This document shows positions 10,948 through 22,920 of a DNA stretch of 64,000 nucleotides, piece by piece (positions within the stretch are counted from its first letter, which is position 1; the number at the start of each line of letters is the position of its first letter). The DNA is taken from NCBI GenBank assembly GCA_032622095.1, contig CP136069.1, positions 83,288,958 through 83,352,957 of the forward strand, in the 5' to 3' direction. The notes under the pieces are model-generated. The model was not told the DNA's origin. It saw nothing but the letters and a program-made list of their open reading frames with translations, and did not search any database. The DNA is from Siphonodentalium dalli (taxonomy: Eukaryota > Mollusca > Scaphopoda > Gadilida > Siphonodentaliidae). Both the position numbers and the translations under genes were made by a program.

Positions 10948-11163
10948 TACTGTAATGCTCTAAATAATCGACTCCTTAACCACAGCATAATTATGGGTAA
11001 CTTTTCAGGATTTAGTCGGAAATATGGCTTGTTGCCATTCATCGGAAAGCTCTCACTGAGAGCTTTCCGATGAATGGCAACAAGCCTTATTTCCGACTAA
11101 ATCCTGAAAAGTTACCCATAATTCTGCTGTGGTTAAGGAATCGATTATTTAGAGCATTACTAT
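10948..11163. mobile_element. fam-A palindromic MITE, copy 5
   Basis: Full-length palindrome. Both termini carry the variant ATGCTCTAAATAATCG / CGATTATTTAGAGCAT instead of the commoner ATGCCCTAA/TTAGGGCAT. Both arms therefore changed together. Confidence 0.88.
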
Positions 11164-12944
11164 ATGTGTGGAGTCAGGTGTTCCTTAATGTCAATTCATC
11201 ATATTTTTACCTCCTTTTTATAACTTGAATAGCCTTTAACACTCAAAAATATTATGTCCCGTTCTCCATTACTTTAAGTGCCTACACATAAAACGGTTCA
11301 TAAAACTTTGTTGGATCTTTAGTGTTCATGTTCACCTAGTCAGAAATAATAATAATTTCAATTTATTGTGTAGAGCGGATCTTGACAGGCTCTGACTTAT
11401 TATAGCATTTTCATCTGAAAATAGTGATGTTTGAAATTATGAAAGCGAAACTAGAAATGGAATTATTGTTGAAATCAAAGTTTAAGGTCATGTAATCAGA
11501 CTGCACAGCTTAAACTACTTTCCTCATTATATTCAACATTGTGTAGGTTGACATTTTTCTGTTCAATTTTCCAACCAGTATTTATAGTGATAATTGTTGT
11601 TTTTAGACTAAAAATCAAATATATTTCCTAATTTTGGGTGGAAAGTTTCCAGGGGTTATAATATTGGGGGGGGGGGGGGTATCTGAGGGGATTGTGTGAG
11701 GATGGATATTTCCAAGATTGAAAGGTTTAGGTGTGAATTTTTACATTTCCAACTGAAGCGGAGAGGGTGCGAACTGCAAATTTAATCCCCTCTTGGACCC
11801 CCCCCCCCCCCCCCCCCCCCCCCACAAAGAGATCCTTTAGTCGTATCCATGATTCATAAACCTCCAGGTCCATATCTGTACTGAAAATTTATAATTTGTC
11901 AGTTAAATTTTTACTTTTGTTTTTAATTTTTTATTGAGATTGTCTGTAGATCCATGTAAATACAAGATTTTTATGTGTATATCTGTGATATCTGGGTATT
12001 CACTGATGAGTAGTTTATACAGATTCCCATTGCTTCATTTGTAGGGAAGGTCAGCCAAAAAGTCCTCAGTGCCTTAATTTTCCCAATTGACAGACTGATA
12101 ATTTTCAATTGGTAATATTGAAGAACATTGCAGGAGACAAATTTGATCTCTTTGGAGTACTGACTAATTCCAAAATTTATGAAAAAATGCCTTCTTGATT
12201 TCCATGAATAAAATCATATTGAAATTAGTATTTTTGTGACAAGGATAAACCTGAGACACTTGGATAGTTCACCCCCACCCATAGTCCAAGTCCAAGTCTG
12301 CTCATATGTTTATAACCAACTTGGATATTGGGATAGCGAGATGCTAGATTACATACGATCATGATTGCACTATACCCCACCCATAAAGAATAAGTTTTGT
12401 AAACGTGGATCAGGGTAATTTTTTACAGATGACCCAAAGATAAACTTTTAAATTCAGTTCTTTGAAATATAAATGTTTATCATATATTCTGTCTATTGAA
12501 TCTAATTTCATGTCCTACACATTAACTGTATCAGTAATTTGAGTTGGATTAGTTTTAAATGCTGTCAGAATATATTATATAGTATTACAAATCAGCATAT
12601 ATTTAGCATTAAGTGGGAGTATATCCATTACTAGCAAATAGCACGCTTTGATGTACTAGAGAGACACATACACTTTGACATTTTTCGCCATTTATATAAT
12701 CAGAACGCATGTCAGCATGTGTGTCCTGAATGATGTGTCTTGATTCGTAATTGGATCCCACGAAAATGCATCCTGACATACAATGACCTGCTATTGTAAC
12801 CTCTGGTTTAAATCTCTCAACAGGAATATGTACCTGACGTGGGTGGCGATCCAGCTTCGAAATTGTTCTGGTGAATAGCTCTATAGCATTACATTTGATT
12901 AGTGGACTCGTATGGAATAGGTAGGTAACTTTAATCCTTTTTTT
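11164..12944. other. No gene recognised; homopolymer tracts
   Basis: Mostly unique AT-rich DNA. The segment 11635-11823 contains fam-K-like blocks (GAAAGTTTCCA, ATTTCCAA) with a G14 tract at 11666-11679 and a C26 tract at 11798-11823. It may be a decayed fam-K relative. Confidence 0.4.
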
Positions 12945-13640
12945 TCTAAATTGATTCTCCTATCAGTTATAAAAGTATACATTGAAATCAAGTCTAGTTT
13001 AGTGTGCCTGTCATTTGTAGAATGAGGTCACTAGAGGAAGAATTTATTGATGCTATTCCGCATAGCTGGCTAGCATCACTAAATTCACCCACTGGGGACC
13101 TCATTCCGCTTTAATAGGCCTCTTCTTTTCTGGAAAGTTTCTTATCAAATTTCTTCCCATAGATTCTATTTTTTTTTTTATTTAGATTCTCTATATCCCC
13201 AAATTAGCAGGCGACACATTGCATAATCGAGGTTCCCAATGGGTGTATATCAAATAATCACCATTTGGGTACTTCAATCTGAGACTGTCTACCATTGCAG
13301 GTGAGGCCTAAGCAGAATGAGGTTCCTAGAGGGTCAATTTAGTGATACTAGCCCGCTATGCAGGATAGCGTCACTAAATTCACCCTCTGGGGACCTCATT
13401 CTGCAAATGTCAGTAACATTAAATTCAGGCTTGATTGAAATGGTCTACTATTCATTTGGAGGGAACAAATAAAGACGACAGACAGACAATAAGATAATAC
13501 AAGTGAAGAAGGATTCCTATTAAATTAGTGGGAAATGTTCAGATAATAAGTTCAAAAAATAACCTATTTATTGTTTGATGCACTCATTTTCTATACATTT
13601 CCTATGGAATCTACTCATCAAGTAAAGAAAGGATAATTTT
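12945..13640. mobile_element. fam-H element split by a fam-B insertion
   Basis: The left part (CAGTTATAAAAGTATACATTG) at 12965-12988 and the right part from 13434 (GGTCTACTATTCATTTGGAG, then GGAAATGTTCAGATAATAAG) are continuous fam-H sequence once the fam-B at 12989-13433 is removed. The outer TTAA termini have decayed. Confidence 0.7.
12989..13433. mobile_element. fam-B hAT-like MITE, copy 3, inside fam-H
   Basis: Complete two-hairpin structure from CAAGTCTAGTTTAGTG to TAAATTCAGGCTTG. It is flanked by a perfect 8-bp duplication ATTGAAAT (12981-12988 and 13434-13441). Eight-bp duplications are the hallmark of hAT elements. Confidence 0.85.
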
Positions 13641-13656
13641 AAGCATTGACTGACTA

Positions 13657-14017
13657 TTAACCCTTTACCCAACAAACCGGCCAAAACCGGCCAAATAAAG
13701 CTTCAACAGCCTAAAATATCTTCGGTCTGTCTCAATAGAACCATACAAATATGGATATCATTGGAACCGGCTCCTTGACCACATTGTGATAGTTACAGTT
13801 ATGCCCTGTGCCAATGCATTCTCTTATATATGCGAGTCGACCATAGGTCGCCTCGCATATATAAGAGAATGCATTGGCCTTACATTCTTTAACAATTTTA
13901 TAATTTTTAATGTGTTAAGCCAATGCATTCTCTTATATATGCGAGGCGACCTATGGTCGACTCGCATATATAAGAGAATGCATTGGCACAGGGCCCTTCT
14001 GTTGGGTAAAGGGTTAA
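13657..14017. mobile_element. TTAA-bounded element with two hairpin modules
   Basis: TTAACCCTTTACCCAACA and TGTTGGGTAAAGGGTTAA are inverted termini of a piggyBac-like MITE. Inside are two 69-nt hairpins (13810-13878 and 13919-13987) in opposite orientation. Each has a 27-bp perfect stem and apex CGACCTATGGTCG or its complement. The left part has a unique segment including CCGGCCAAAACCGGCC. Its terminal TTAA (14014-14017) also begins the next element. Confidence 0.8.
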
Positions 14018-14244
14018 CTCTTTCATGACTGGAGCTTTTTGAATTTTTGCAAAACACCAGACCCTCACATATACATGTATAAGAGAATGCATTTGCCCAA
14101 CAATATTTAGCTTGAACTTGTAAGCCAGTGAATTCTCTTATTTTTGCGAGGCTCCCTATGGGAGACTCGCATATGTAAGTGATTGTACTGGCACAGGACC
14201 TTTAATGCTGCACCTCGGCAGCTCCCATCATGAAAGGGTATTAA
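14014..14244 (-). mobile_element. fam-C TTAA-bounded MITE
   Basis: TTAACTCTTTCATGACTGG to TCATGAAAGGGTATTAA. The inner hairpins with AAGAGAATGCAT and the apex CTCCCTATGGGAG are present but decayed. It abuts 13657-14017, sharing one TTAA. Confidence 0.7.
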
Positions 14245-14577
14245 ATCAACTTATAAAGTTGTTTGTTTGTTTGACAGTCTAAATACATGTACTTAATGGC
14301 ATTGAACAATCTACGCTGTAAAATAATGTGTAAATCTTGATTCAGTGTGTATAAATATACAGAGGACCTGCTGCATGATAATTAAGCTTTCTCATACATA
14401 GCCGGGACCAGGCTTTGCATTTTTTTGGGGCTACAAGCTCATGTTGTTCATCCTATAAACTGTCCTGTCCACACGTAGACCGGCATGTGGGCATCCTTAA
14501 ACTGCACCTTGTGCTATATCAGTTAGAGTCTTAAATACCAATCCATACCAGGCCAGTCCAATTATAGTTAACCCTTT

Positions 14578-14715
14578 CATGACGGGAGCTATGCTGGTGC
14601 AGCATTAAAGAACCTCTGCCATTGCACTCTTTAGTATATGAGCATAGGGAGCCTCTCATATATAAGAGAATGCACTAGCTTACAAGATCAAGGTAAATAT
14701 TGTTAGGCCAATGCA
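14578..14715 (+). mobile_element. fam-C MITE, truncated
   Basis: TTAACCCTTTCATGACGG start, GTGCAGCATTAAAG block, first hairpin (14636-14683) and GGTAAATATTGTTAGGCC are present. The sequence then switches to fam-B. Confidence 0.7.
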
Positions 14716-14860
14716 GGTCTCCCATAGCAATTGAGGCATAAGCAGCATGAGGTCCCCAGAGGATAAAATTGGTGATGCTAGCCCACTGTGCGGGATAGCA
14801 TCACTAAATTCACCCTCTGGGGACCTCATTCTGCAAATGTCTGCCTCTTTATTATCAGGC
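14716..14860. mobile_element. fam-B partial (right hairpin)
   Basis: GTCTCCCATAGCAATTGAGG followed by the right-hand hairpin (GAGGTCCCCAGAGG... to its complement) and GCAAATGTCTGCC. The left half and a clear terminus are missing. Confidence 0.6.
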
Positions 14861-15132
14861 CAGGTTTAGAACCCAAATTTTCATGAAATAATTCATCCTG
14901 TGTAACTCTTTGTATACTAAATATTTTTCTCCCATTCAGTTACATTGTAACATTGTATACATTGGAATGGTCTATTATTCATTTGGAGGGATGTTCAGAT
15001 AATCCAATCAGACAACAGACAGACGAAAAGATAATTCAAGTGCAAAAGGATTCATATTGATTGGTGGGAAATGTTCAGATAATAAGTTCAATAAAACCAC
15101 CATATTTGAACTTATTATATAAACATTTCCTA

Positions 15133-16141
15133 TTGCCAAACTTTTTTATTTTTCTGCTTTACGGATTTTTTTAACCTTGTTTTGGTAGGGTCGGTCGGAA
15201 AAAAAATAAAAATAAAAATGCTTGAATCATTTTTTTTTTTTTGGACATTCGCTAAGGTGGTAACTGTGTCTTTATAATTCTCTGTCAGTCATTTATAGAG
15301 AACACTTTTTGGATGTATATCACAAAATTTAAATCCAGTACTATTATTTGAAACATAGCTCTGATTATTGAAATATATTGAAAAAATCCAGAAATAAAGG
15401 GTTTGTTTTTGTTCAACATTTTAATTATTGAATAAATGGACTCCCCCGTTCAGTTATAATGTATACATTGAAAAAGTCCATTATTCATCTGGATGGATGT
15501 CATGGAAAAATAAGTAGCCGACAGATAATATATTTGCAGAAGGATTAATTCCTATTAGTTGGTGGGAAATGTTCAGATAATAAGTTTAGAACTTGTTGAA
15601 CTTATTATCTGAACATTTCCTAAGGAATCTACTTGTCTGGTCAATGAGTATTTAGTATAGAGAGGGTTAATATACACATGGGAATGATGAGATAAGTGGT
15701 AGTGATAAAAAGTGAATGTGTAACTTGAGCAAACCCACATACTCATTAGTTTGTCATTCCTATCTAAGAAACCTTGTGGACTGTTATTGGTCTTCAGTCA
15801 TAAAGATCACCATAAATTCCCAGGAATACAAAATGTAAAGAGATGTCAAGATTTATAGAAAGCATACAGGTATCTTGGTGGCCGACACATAAACTCAAGC
15901 TGACTTCTCAGTTTTCATATTGGATGTAGTTAAAAGTAATTAAAGTCAGAGATATCTATAGTTGGTGTGTCCTATGCATCTTTAATCAGTGAAATGTGGT
16001 TAGATAATTTGTTGCTGATAAGCAGAAACAGCTGTTGGCTGTGAAAATAAAAATAAAAATTATATTTGATTTTTATTTCCTTGTCGGGCCACAGAAAACA
16101 GGGTCGGCTGATCCGTAAAGCAGTAAATTAAAAAAGTTTGG
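15133..16141. mobile_element. Inverted-terminal element inserted in fam-H
   Basis: The left terminus GCCAAACTTTTTTA...CTGCTTTACGGAT and the right terminus ATCCGTAAAGCAG...TAAAAAAGTTTGG are inverted, with GGGTCGG blocks inside both. The host fam-H text resumes with CCTA on both sides, consistent with a short duplication (CCTA or TA). It contains a second, complete fam-H copy. Confidence 0.65.
15421..15670. mobile_element. fam-H element, copy nested two levels deep
   Basis: From TTAATTATTGAATAAATGG (decayed terminus) to GTATAGAGAGGGTTAA with the family body (GTATACATTGAAAAAGTCC, GGAAATGTTCAGATAATAAG, inverted AACTTATTATCTGAACATT). It sits in the insert that splits another fam-H. Confidence 0.75.
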
Positions 16142-16184
16142 CCTAAGGGAAATACATATAAATGAGTATTTAGTATTGAGAGGG

Positions 16185-16527
16185 TTAACCCTTTGGAGAG
16201 TATCTATTACATCATATACATGATGTCATGTGTGAGTTTAACGTGAATGTCATAGCAATAATTATTAAACAAATTTGGGTCAAAAAGTCCAATAATTCGT
16301 TTTAATTTATGTGTGTTTTCTGTTTAATTGTGCTATCATAATCTGTTGCACTTATACATTGGGACATTATATTAATCAAAATATCTCCTATACAAATCAT
16401 GTATAAATCAGATGATCAATTGAAGTTATGTCTACATAAAAATGACACTTCCTGAAATGACATATATGTCGTTCCACTCGCGAACCATATGGCGACATAT
16501 GTGTCGTTCCATTAGCCAAAGGGTTAA
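16185..16527 (+). mobile_element. fam-I TTAA-bounded (piggyBac-like) MITE
   Basis: TTAACCCTTTGGAGAGTATC to TTAGCCAAAGGGTTAA. Near the right end GACATATATGTCGTTCC is followed by a second GACATATGTGTCGTTCC, a local duplication absent from the 4322 copy. It shares its first TTAA with the preceding fam-H. Confidence 0.8.
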
Positions 16528-16844
16528 GCCACATGTTCATGTTGAAATTCAATCAAAATTAATTTTTATAAATTATTTACTTACGGGAGAATAGGTATGA
16601 AATATGTGGACTAATTAAATGAATGGTTGAGCGAATTTAACTGAGATATTTGAGGTCCCCCCGGTCCTAAAATAACTCAAAAATATCGGTGAATGGTATC
16701 AGATCTTGATGTACTCCGGTATGAACTCCTTTCAAAGGACAGTTTAATGACTTTGCTCACGTTCTGAATATAGATTTCATCATAAGGACTGTGCTAAAAA
16801 AAGAGATCGAGTGACATTTTCCGTATTATCCGTTCTACTTTATT

Positions 16845-17190
16845 ATACCCCCACGTTTTGAAGAAAACTGATAAAAATGGCACTTATGCTGGATTGACTT
16901 TGTCTGTATGTCTGTCTGTCTGTACATCTGTCTGGACATATATATCAGCCATTGGATCTGATTGAAATTAGGAATGAATGTCCGGTATCAGGAGTACTTT
17001 CCAAACAGGGGCCAATGATGTTTGCCTTTTCCATTCAAGAGTTATCTTTCTTTGTTCATCTGGAAATAGTGGTTTTCTGTGTTCTGTATATATCTCAGCC
17101 CATGGATTATCGGATTGGAATGAAATATGGTATGGGGGTTCACCATCATGACTGTTTTAAAAGAGGGGCCAATATGATGGTGCCTATCAT
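16845..17190 (+). repeat. Microsatellite-led core-repeat element
   Basis: TATACCCCCACGTTTTGAAG, then a (GTCT)n tract at 16900-16925, then two ~150-bp core units (ATATATCAGCCATTGGAT at 16938 and ATATATCTCAGCCCATGG at 17087). The order end, microsatellite, ~150-bp repeats is that of the other core-repeat elements at 49096 and 50053. Confidence 0.5.
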
Positions 17191-18476
17191 TTGAAACTGG
17201 TTCTGGCCAAATAATCGAAGTTGTATACTGTGAACAAAAATTAGATATATAATGGTTTCTTACACAAAGCGATGTTATCATTAGCCTATGAAGAAGGAAA
17301 AAAAACAGTATGAACAAATCTCAGCCCAATACAATTGTTTTCACTGGGCCGAAAAATCTTTTGGCCAAAAGATTGGTCGAATGAGATTTTTTTTGGCCAG
17401 ATTAAAAAAAACTTTGGCCAAATTAAATCCACATTTTCTCAACTCACAATTAATGACTAAAATTGTTCTTAATTTCAAAGTTTATTTGTTACATGAAATG
17501 CGCAAACATGCGACTAACAATCTACTATAGTTATAACGACATACATCTGCTTAAACAAGTGCAATAACTCTGTCGCTGATACCATATTCGCCAACTAATG
17601 AGCTTTGTTAATTGTCACCGCTAGCTTCGCCAAAATAAAAACACTGTCAGTGTTGCTTATTATAGTGAGGTGATAACTGTTGAATATCTATTGTGGGGAT
17701 TAAAACCTTTACGAGGTGAAGCCAGTTTGTTGTGATTATATGCCCTAGACATGCCACTGAGTAGTGTGGCTCGGTGGTATGTCCAATTTCGTTGTACCAC
17801 CCATTTATGGGACAATGCATTCATGTATTTTATCATTCAATCTACAAAAAATGAAATTAACCAGTGCACTTATTGAAGCTTTGCTATAGTTTGATATAAG
17901 CCTGTAATGGTACAATGTTTCCAAAGTACGAAACCCGCATGTTCAAGACCTGCGAATCGGCGATACTGATTTGTCACCTAATTTTGGCACTGTCGATCGA
18001 ATCAACGCTTTTGAATTGGATTTTCATCTCCATTTGGGGTAAAAAAATGTTGAAATTTTGTATGGCCATTTTCGACAAATAAATTACCATTGGCCAACTT
18101 GGCCTATGCCAGCATGAACCCTGCCCAATACTTATAGTTAGTTAAACTTACAGTCCAGAATTTGGCAACGTTTATGTCAGAAATCGAAACTTCAGAAAGC
18201 ATGAGAATGCAAGTCAAAACAAAAGTTTAACATTTTGATGTCGGAGGAAAATTCTGATATATTCGTACTGCAACCGTTGCATCACTGAGTGGCTATACAG
18301 TTTATATATACTTTCGTCATTAGGTCACAGACTCTCGTCATCTTCTATTGTCTATTAGTTCTAGAATAATCGCACGTTTGCAAGTTAAAAAGTTGGAATG
18401 CAAGACGAAACAGTTCTACGTGGGGGATTACCATATCTATTGTTAGTGTCGGTTCTTGGAACTGGAAATGAATTAT
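17191..18476. other. No gene recognised
   Basis: AT-rich with several TTGGCC-containing blocks at 17347-17420 and no inverted or tandem organisation that I could establish. A short open frame at 18398-18480 reads like a signal sequence but runs into the fam-F element. Confidence 0.35.
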
Positions 18477-20351
18477 TAGCTCAACTTACTTTTGTAAGTT
18501 TGAGCTATTGCCATGGCTTGGCGTCCGTCGTCCGTGTGTGCGTGTGTCCATCAACAATTTCCTTTGGCGCGGGCTACAGGTCATACCTTTGGTCTGATCT
18601 TTATGAAATTTTGCATGAATGTTGACATTGACATGTAGATGGGAACGAGTCATTTTGGGGTCATTCGGCCAAAAAACATGGCCGCTGGTGGCCATCTTGG
18701 ATTTCAAAATTCAATCCATTGGCGCGGGCTACAGGTCGTACTGTTCGTTTGATCATCATGAAATTTGTCATGGATGTTAATATTGACATGTAGATGGGAA
18801 CGAGTCATTTTGGGGTCGTTCGGCCAAAAAACATGTCTGTCAGCATCCATCTTGGATTTTACTCTTTGCATGACTAAATCATTTGGCGCAGGCTACAGGT
18901 CGTACCTTTGGTCTGATCTTTATGAAATTTGTCATGAATGTTGACATTGACATGTAGATGGGAACGAGTCATTTTGGGGTCGTTCGGCCAAAAAACATGG
19001 CCGCCAGCAGCCATCATGGATTTTACTCTTTGCATGACTAAATCCTTTGGCGCGGGCTACAGGTCGTACCTATAGTCTGATCTTTATGAATTTGGTCATG
19101 AATGTTGACATTGACATGTAGATGGGAACGAGTCATTTTGGGGTCATTCGGCCAAAAAACATGGCCACTGGTGGCCATTTTGGATTTCAAAATTCAATCC
19201 ATTGGCGCGGGCTACAGGTCGTGCTGTTCGTCTGATCATCATGAAATTTGTCATGGATGTTAATATTGACATGTAGATGGGAACGAGTGATTTTGGGGTC
19301 GTTCAGCCAAAAAACATGGCCACCAGCAGCCATCTTGGATTTTACTCTTTGCATGACTAAATTCTTTGGCGCGGGCTACAGGTTGTAGCTTTGGTCAGAA
19401 CTTCATGAAATTTGTCATGGATGTTAACAATGACATGTAGATGGGAACGAGTGATTTTGGGGTCGTTCGGTTAAAAAATATGGCCGCCAGCAGCCATCTT
19501 GGATTTTACTCTTTCAATGACTAAATCCTTTGGCGCGGGTTACAGGTCGTACCTTTGGTCTGACCTTTATGAAATTTGTCATGAATATTGATATTGACAT
19601 GTATATGGGAACGAGTCATTTTGGGGTCATACGGCCAAAAAACATGGCCGCTGGCAGCCATCTTGGATTTCAAAATTCAATCCATTGGCACGGGCTACAG
19701 GTCATACTGTTTGTCTAATCATCATGATATTTATCATGGATGTTAATATTAACATGTAGATGGGAACGAGTCATTTTGGGGTCGTTTGGCTAAAAAACAT
19801 GTCTGCCAGCAGCCATATTGGATTTTACTCTTTGCATGAATAAATCCTTTGGTGCGGGCTACATGTCGTAGCTTTGGTCGGAACTTCAAGAAATTTGTCT
19901 TGTATGTTAACAATGACATGTAGATGGGAAACGAGTCATTTTGGGGTCGTTCAGCCGAAAAACATGGCCGCCAGCAGCCATCTTGGATTTTACTCTTTGC
20001 ATGACTAAATCCATTGGCACAGGCTACAGTTCATACCTTTGATCAGATCATTATGAGATTTGTAAAGGCTGTAGATGGGAACAAGTCATTTTGGGGTAAT
20101 TCGGAAAAAAACATGGCTGCCGGTGGCCATTTTAGAATTTACTCTTTGCATCAATAAATCCTTTGTCACACCATAATCACCACATCCCTGATCCGATCAT
20201 TATGAAACCTGTTATGAATGTTGATATTGACATGAACATCTAGTCTTACTTAGACATTTCAATTAGCACTTTTCCTATTCCTCCATTTACTGTCGACCAT
20301 TAAATTATTCCCCTACCTAAGTTGAGCTACAGTGTCATTGACACTTTCATT
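18477..20351 (+). mobile_element. fam-F Helentron/pearl-like element with satellite core, copy 1
   Basis: The left end TAGCTCAACTTAC and right-end CTAAGTTGAGCTA are subterminal inverted repeats. The right one is followed by a hairpin AGTGTCATTGACACT and TTTCATT. After a GTCCGT/GTGTGC-rich lead come about ten core monomers recognisable by GCGCGGGCTACAGGTCGTA. Anchors at 18571, 18726, 18890, 19054, 19209, 19373, 19537, 19692, 19856 and 20021 give spacings 155, 164, 164 repeated, a 483-bp higher-order unit. Subterminal inverted repeats, a 3' hairpin and T-rich insertion sites are described for Helentron-related elements. Core repeats of ~160 bp are described for bivalve pearl elements. No Rep/helicase is encoded. 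Confidence 0.75.
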
Positions 20352-20506
20352 TTTTTTAAGTTATCAGTCAATTTGAATTATGGTAACTTCAAGTTCCTGT
20401 CTGATAATTTAAAAAAAGCCAACTTTTTCTTATTATATACTTTAGTTCAGTACTAATTGATTCATTGAACAGCTGGAGCATTCAATTAGTTCCTGAAAAA
20501 TGATAA

Positions 20507-20754
20507 CAATTATTATAGAATGTAAGAAAAAATGATAAAAAATGTTAAAAATTGTTGAATGTAAGAAAATGTTTAATTTTTTTTTTAAAGAATGTAAGAA
20601 CAATTTATAAAAAATGATAAAAAATTGTTAGGCCAATGCATTCTCTTTATATATATGCAAGGTGACCTATGGTTGACTTGCATATATAAGTGAATGCATT
20701 TGGCACAGGGTCTTTAATGTTGCGCCAGTGCAGCTCCCGTCATGACAGGGTTAA
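20507..20754 (-). mobile_element. fam-C TTAA-type MITE, left end decayed
   Basis: AATGTAAGAAAAAATGAT repeats (20518-20620) lead to a hairpin at about 20636-20705. GCAAGGTGACC pairs with GGTTGACTTGC, so the usual GCGAG/CTCGC pair has become GCAAG/CTTGC on both sides. The right terminus GTCATGACAGGGTTAA is intact. Confidence 0.65.
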
Positions 20755-20966
20755 ACCAAAAAGGAACTTTACCTTACGACAAGACTTTGTTTTTCAATTC
20801 TGGGAAATGAGATTGGCTGATTTGTACGAATGTTTACTTTTGGAAGAGTGATCCTGTTCTACCGCAATATATATACCCTTCTATGACAAGATCATAAAAA
20901 TGCTAATCTTATAGCTTAATGGCAGATTCCTCAAAAATGTTATCTAATCCACATATTAAAGACTTC

Positions 20967-21426
20967 CAAGTCTGAGATTATTGTGCCTGTCATTTACAGA
21001 ATGAGGTCCCCAGAGGTGAATTTAGTGATGCTATCCCGCATAGCAGGCTAGCATCACTAAATTCACCCTCTGTGGACCTCATTCTGCTTAGGCCTCATCT
21101 TCTCGGGAAAGTTATTTTTTTTATCAAATTTCCATAGAAACTTCTTCACATATCTTCTATTTCTTGTTTAGTTTAGTTTCTCTTTATCCCCAAATTGGCA
21201 GACGACACATTGCATAATCAATGTTCCTAATGGGTGTACATCACAATATTCACCATTTGGGAAGTTCAATCTGAGACTATGTCTCCCATAGCAGATTAGG
21301 CCATGCAGAATGAGGTTACCAGAGTGTGAATTTAGTGATGCTAGCCCGCTATGTGGGATAATGTCAATAAATTCACCCTCTGGGGACCTCATTCTGCAAA
21401 TGACAGGCACACTAAACTCAGGCTTA
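20967..21426. mobile_element. fam-B hAT-like MITE, copy 5
   Basis: CAAGTCTGAGATTATTGTG to AAACTCAGGCTTA, both hairpins present, flanked by a perfect 8-bp duplication AAGACTTC (20959-20966 and 21427-21434). Confidence 0.85.
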
Positions 21427-21811
21427 AAGACTTCACTGGACTTGTGCATTCCTAGATCCACCATTTTAATGCACCTTCTTCATTGTGCCCATTATTCATT
21501 GTACTTATTATTCGTAGATAGACATGGTCCTTTGATATGTGTAATGCTATTAGATCACTTTCAAATATCAAGCATCCTACGTTTCATGTTGCGTAAATTC
21601 TGAATACGTATGGAAAATTCCTTCAAGAACAGCCTTTCAGGTTTTATTTGTTGATGGAATACAAGGGTACCGTATTTCAATATATGGCTCTATATAATGA
21701 ACTGCATATTGTGTGTAGAATAACTGTAGCAAAGTTAAAGTGTTATAAATTTGACTGTTTTTTTCTTCTTTAGGCACTATATATATACACTCAGAATTTA
21801 TTTACAGAGCA

Positions 21812-21980
21812 AAACAATAGTACATGGTGGAAAATTCCATGAATTTTAAATGCCATACAAAACAGAATAATAGTACATGTTGGAAGTTTACAAGAATATT
21901 AATAGTATAGGGCAGGATAATAGTGCAATGGGAATTTCCAAGAATGTGTACAATAGTACAGGACAAAATAGTACTAATAA
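21812..21980. repeat. Short tandem repeat, ~50-bp unit
   Basis: AATAGTACATGGTGGAAAAT, AATAGTACATGTTGGAAGTT and AATAGTGCAATGGGAATTT recur about every 50 bp, with a partial fourth unit near 21952. Blocks AGCCTTTCAGGTTTTATTTG (21629) and AGCCTTTCTGGTTTTATTTG (21990) flank it as direct repeats. Confidence 0.55.
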
Positions 21981-22460
21981 GAATAAGAAAAGCCTTTCTG
22001 GTTTTATTTGTCAATGAAAAACAGATATTTCAAGGTTGATTTGATATCAGAGGGTGGACTGAAATCAGTGCTATGGCTGCATATGTCTTTGCTAGTCAGA
22101 GACAATTCTTTGGCCATTTTCGAATTTGTTTGGTAATTTTTCAAAAATGTTAGCCTAATTAAAAAATAAAATGAAAAACCAAAATATACTAGTAGGATTA
22201 TTGAGAAATGGAAACAAATGAAACAATAAAATTGATAAAATAACATTTCTAGATGAGCAAATTTACCCTGCAAGTGTTCACCAATTTAAATAATAGAGCG
22301 GCAAAAGTTTCACAATTGTAAAATACGTCTATCCAGTATTGGACATTAACATAAATGAACACTGATTTGCCTTGAATTATAAACAAACATATTTTAATAG
22401 TTTACAAAGTGAATAATTTCTTCACTTGTATGATATGATAGAGATATGTATTACTAATTG

Positions 22461-22670
22461 TTCAATCCTTTCATGACGGGAGCCGCGCTGGTGCAGCATT
22501 AAATATGATGTGCCAGTCTATTCTCTTATAAATGTGAGTCTCCCATAGGGAGCCTGGCATATATGAGAGAATGCACTGGCTTATATGGGATACTCACATA
22601 TATATAAAGAGAATGAATTGGCACAGGGTTTTTGTAAAACTTCAGGAAGCTCCAGTCATGAACGGGTTAA
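22461..22670 (+). mobile_element. fam-C TTAA-type MITE
   Basis: TTCAATCCTTTCATGACGG to CAGTCATGAACGGGTTAA with the GTGCAGCATTAAA block and two hairpins, the second partly deleted. The apex is CTCCCATAGGGAG. Confidence 0.7.
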
Positions 22671-22920
22671 GGTAAAAGCAGTTTTACACATTCAGAATTG
22701 TTTACCCAACATAAAGAAAGTGAATGCGGATAATTTTGTCTTACATGCACCTAATAGCGTTTCAAGATGTCAGGGACATATTTGGATGTCTGAAGTGGGT
22801 CATTATTGTATTATTAAATTACAAGCCTCCAGGCTAATTACTCAGTCAATTGTGTTACGAAATTATAATTTGTTATCCCTCAATTACATAAATGGATTTT
22901 TACATCAATTAAATTATAAT

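Larger units (their letters stand above)
14901..16188. mobile_element. fam-H element split by a ~1-kb insertion
   Basis: The left part 14901-15132 (decayed TGTAACTCTTTGTATACT, GGTCTATTATTCATTTGG, GGAAATGTTCAGATAATAAG) continues at 16142 (CCTAAGGGAAATAC, GAGTATTTAGTATTGAG, AGGGTTAA). The interruption is 15133-16141. The terminal TTAA at 16185-16188 is also the first TTAA of the fam-I copy. Confidence 0.75.

Noticed and set aside
12822-12872. Short frame after CTCTCAACAG ending in a stop (possible last exon)
   Set aside because: Only 16 codons, with no poly-A signal or upstream exon to support it.
18398-18480. Signal-peptide-like frame just before fam-F
   Set aside because: It runs directly into the transposon end and has no promoter or downstream exon. 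AT-rich chance frames of this kind are common.
18560-20230. Regular repeats as a CRISPR array
   Set aside because: Monomers are contiguous homologous units with no unique spacers, and the DNA is clearly eukaryotic.
20636-20705. Hairpins of fam-C/D as microRNA precursors
   Set aside because: Near-perfect pairing and linkage to transposon termini point to MITE structure. Without small-RNA data no miRNA call is justified.
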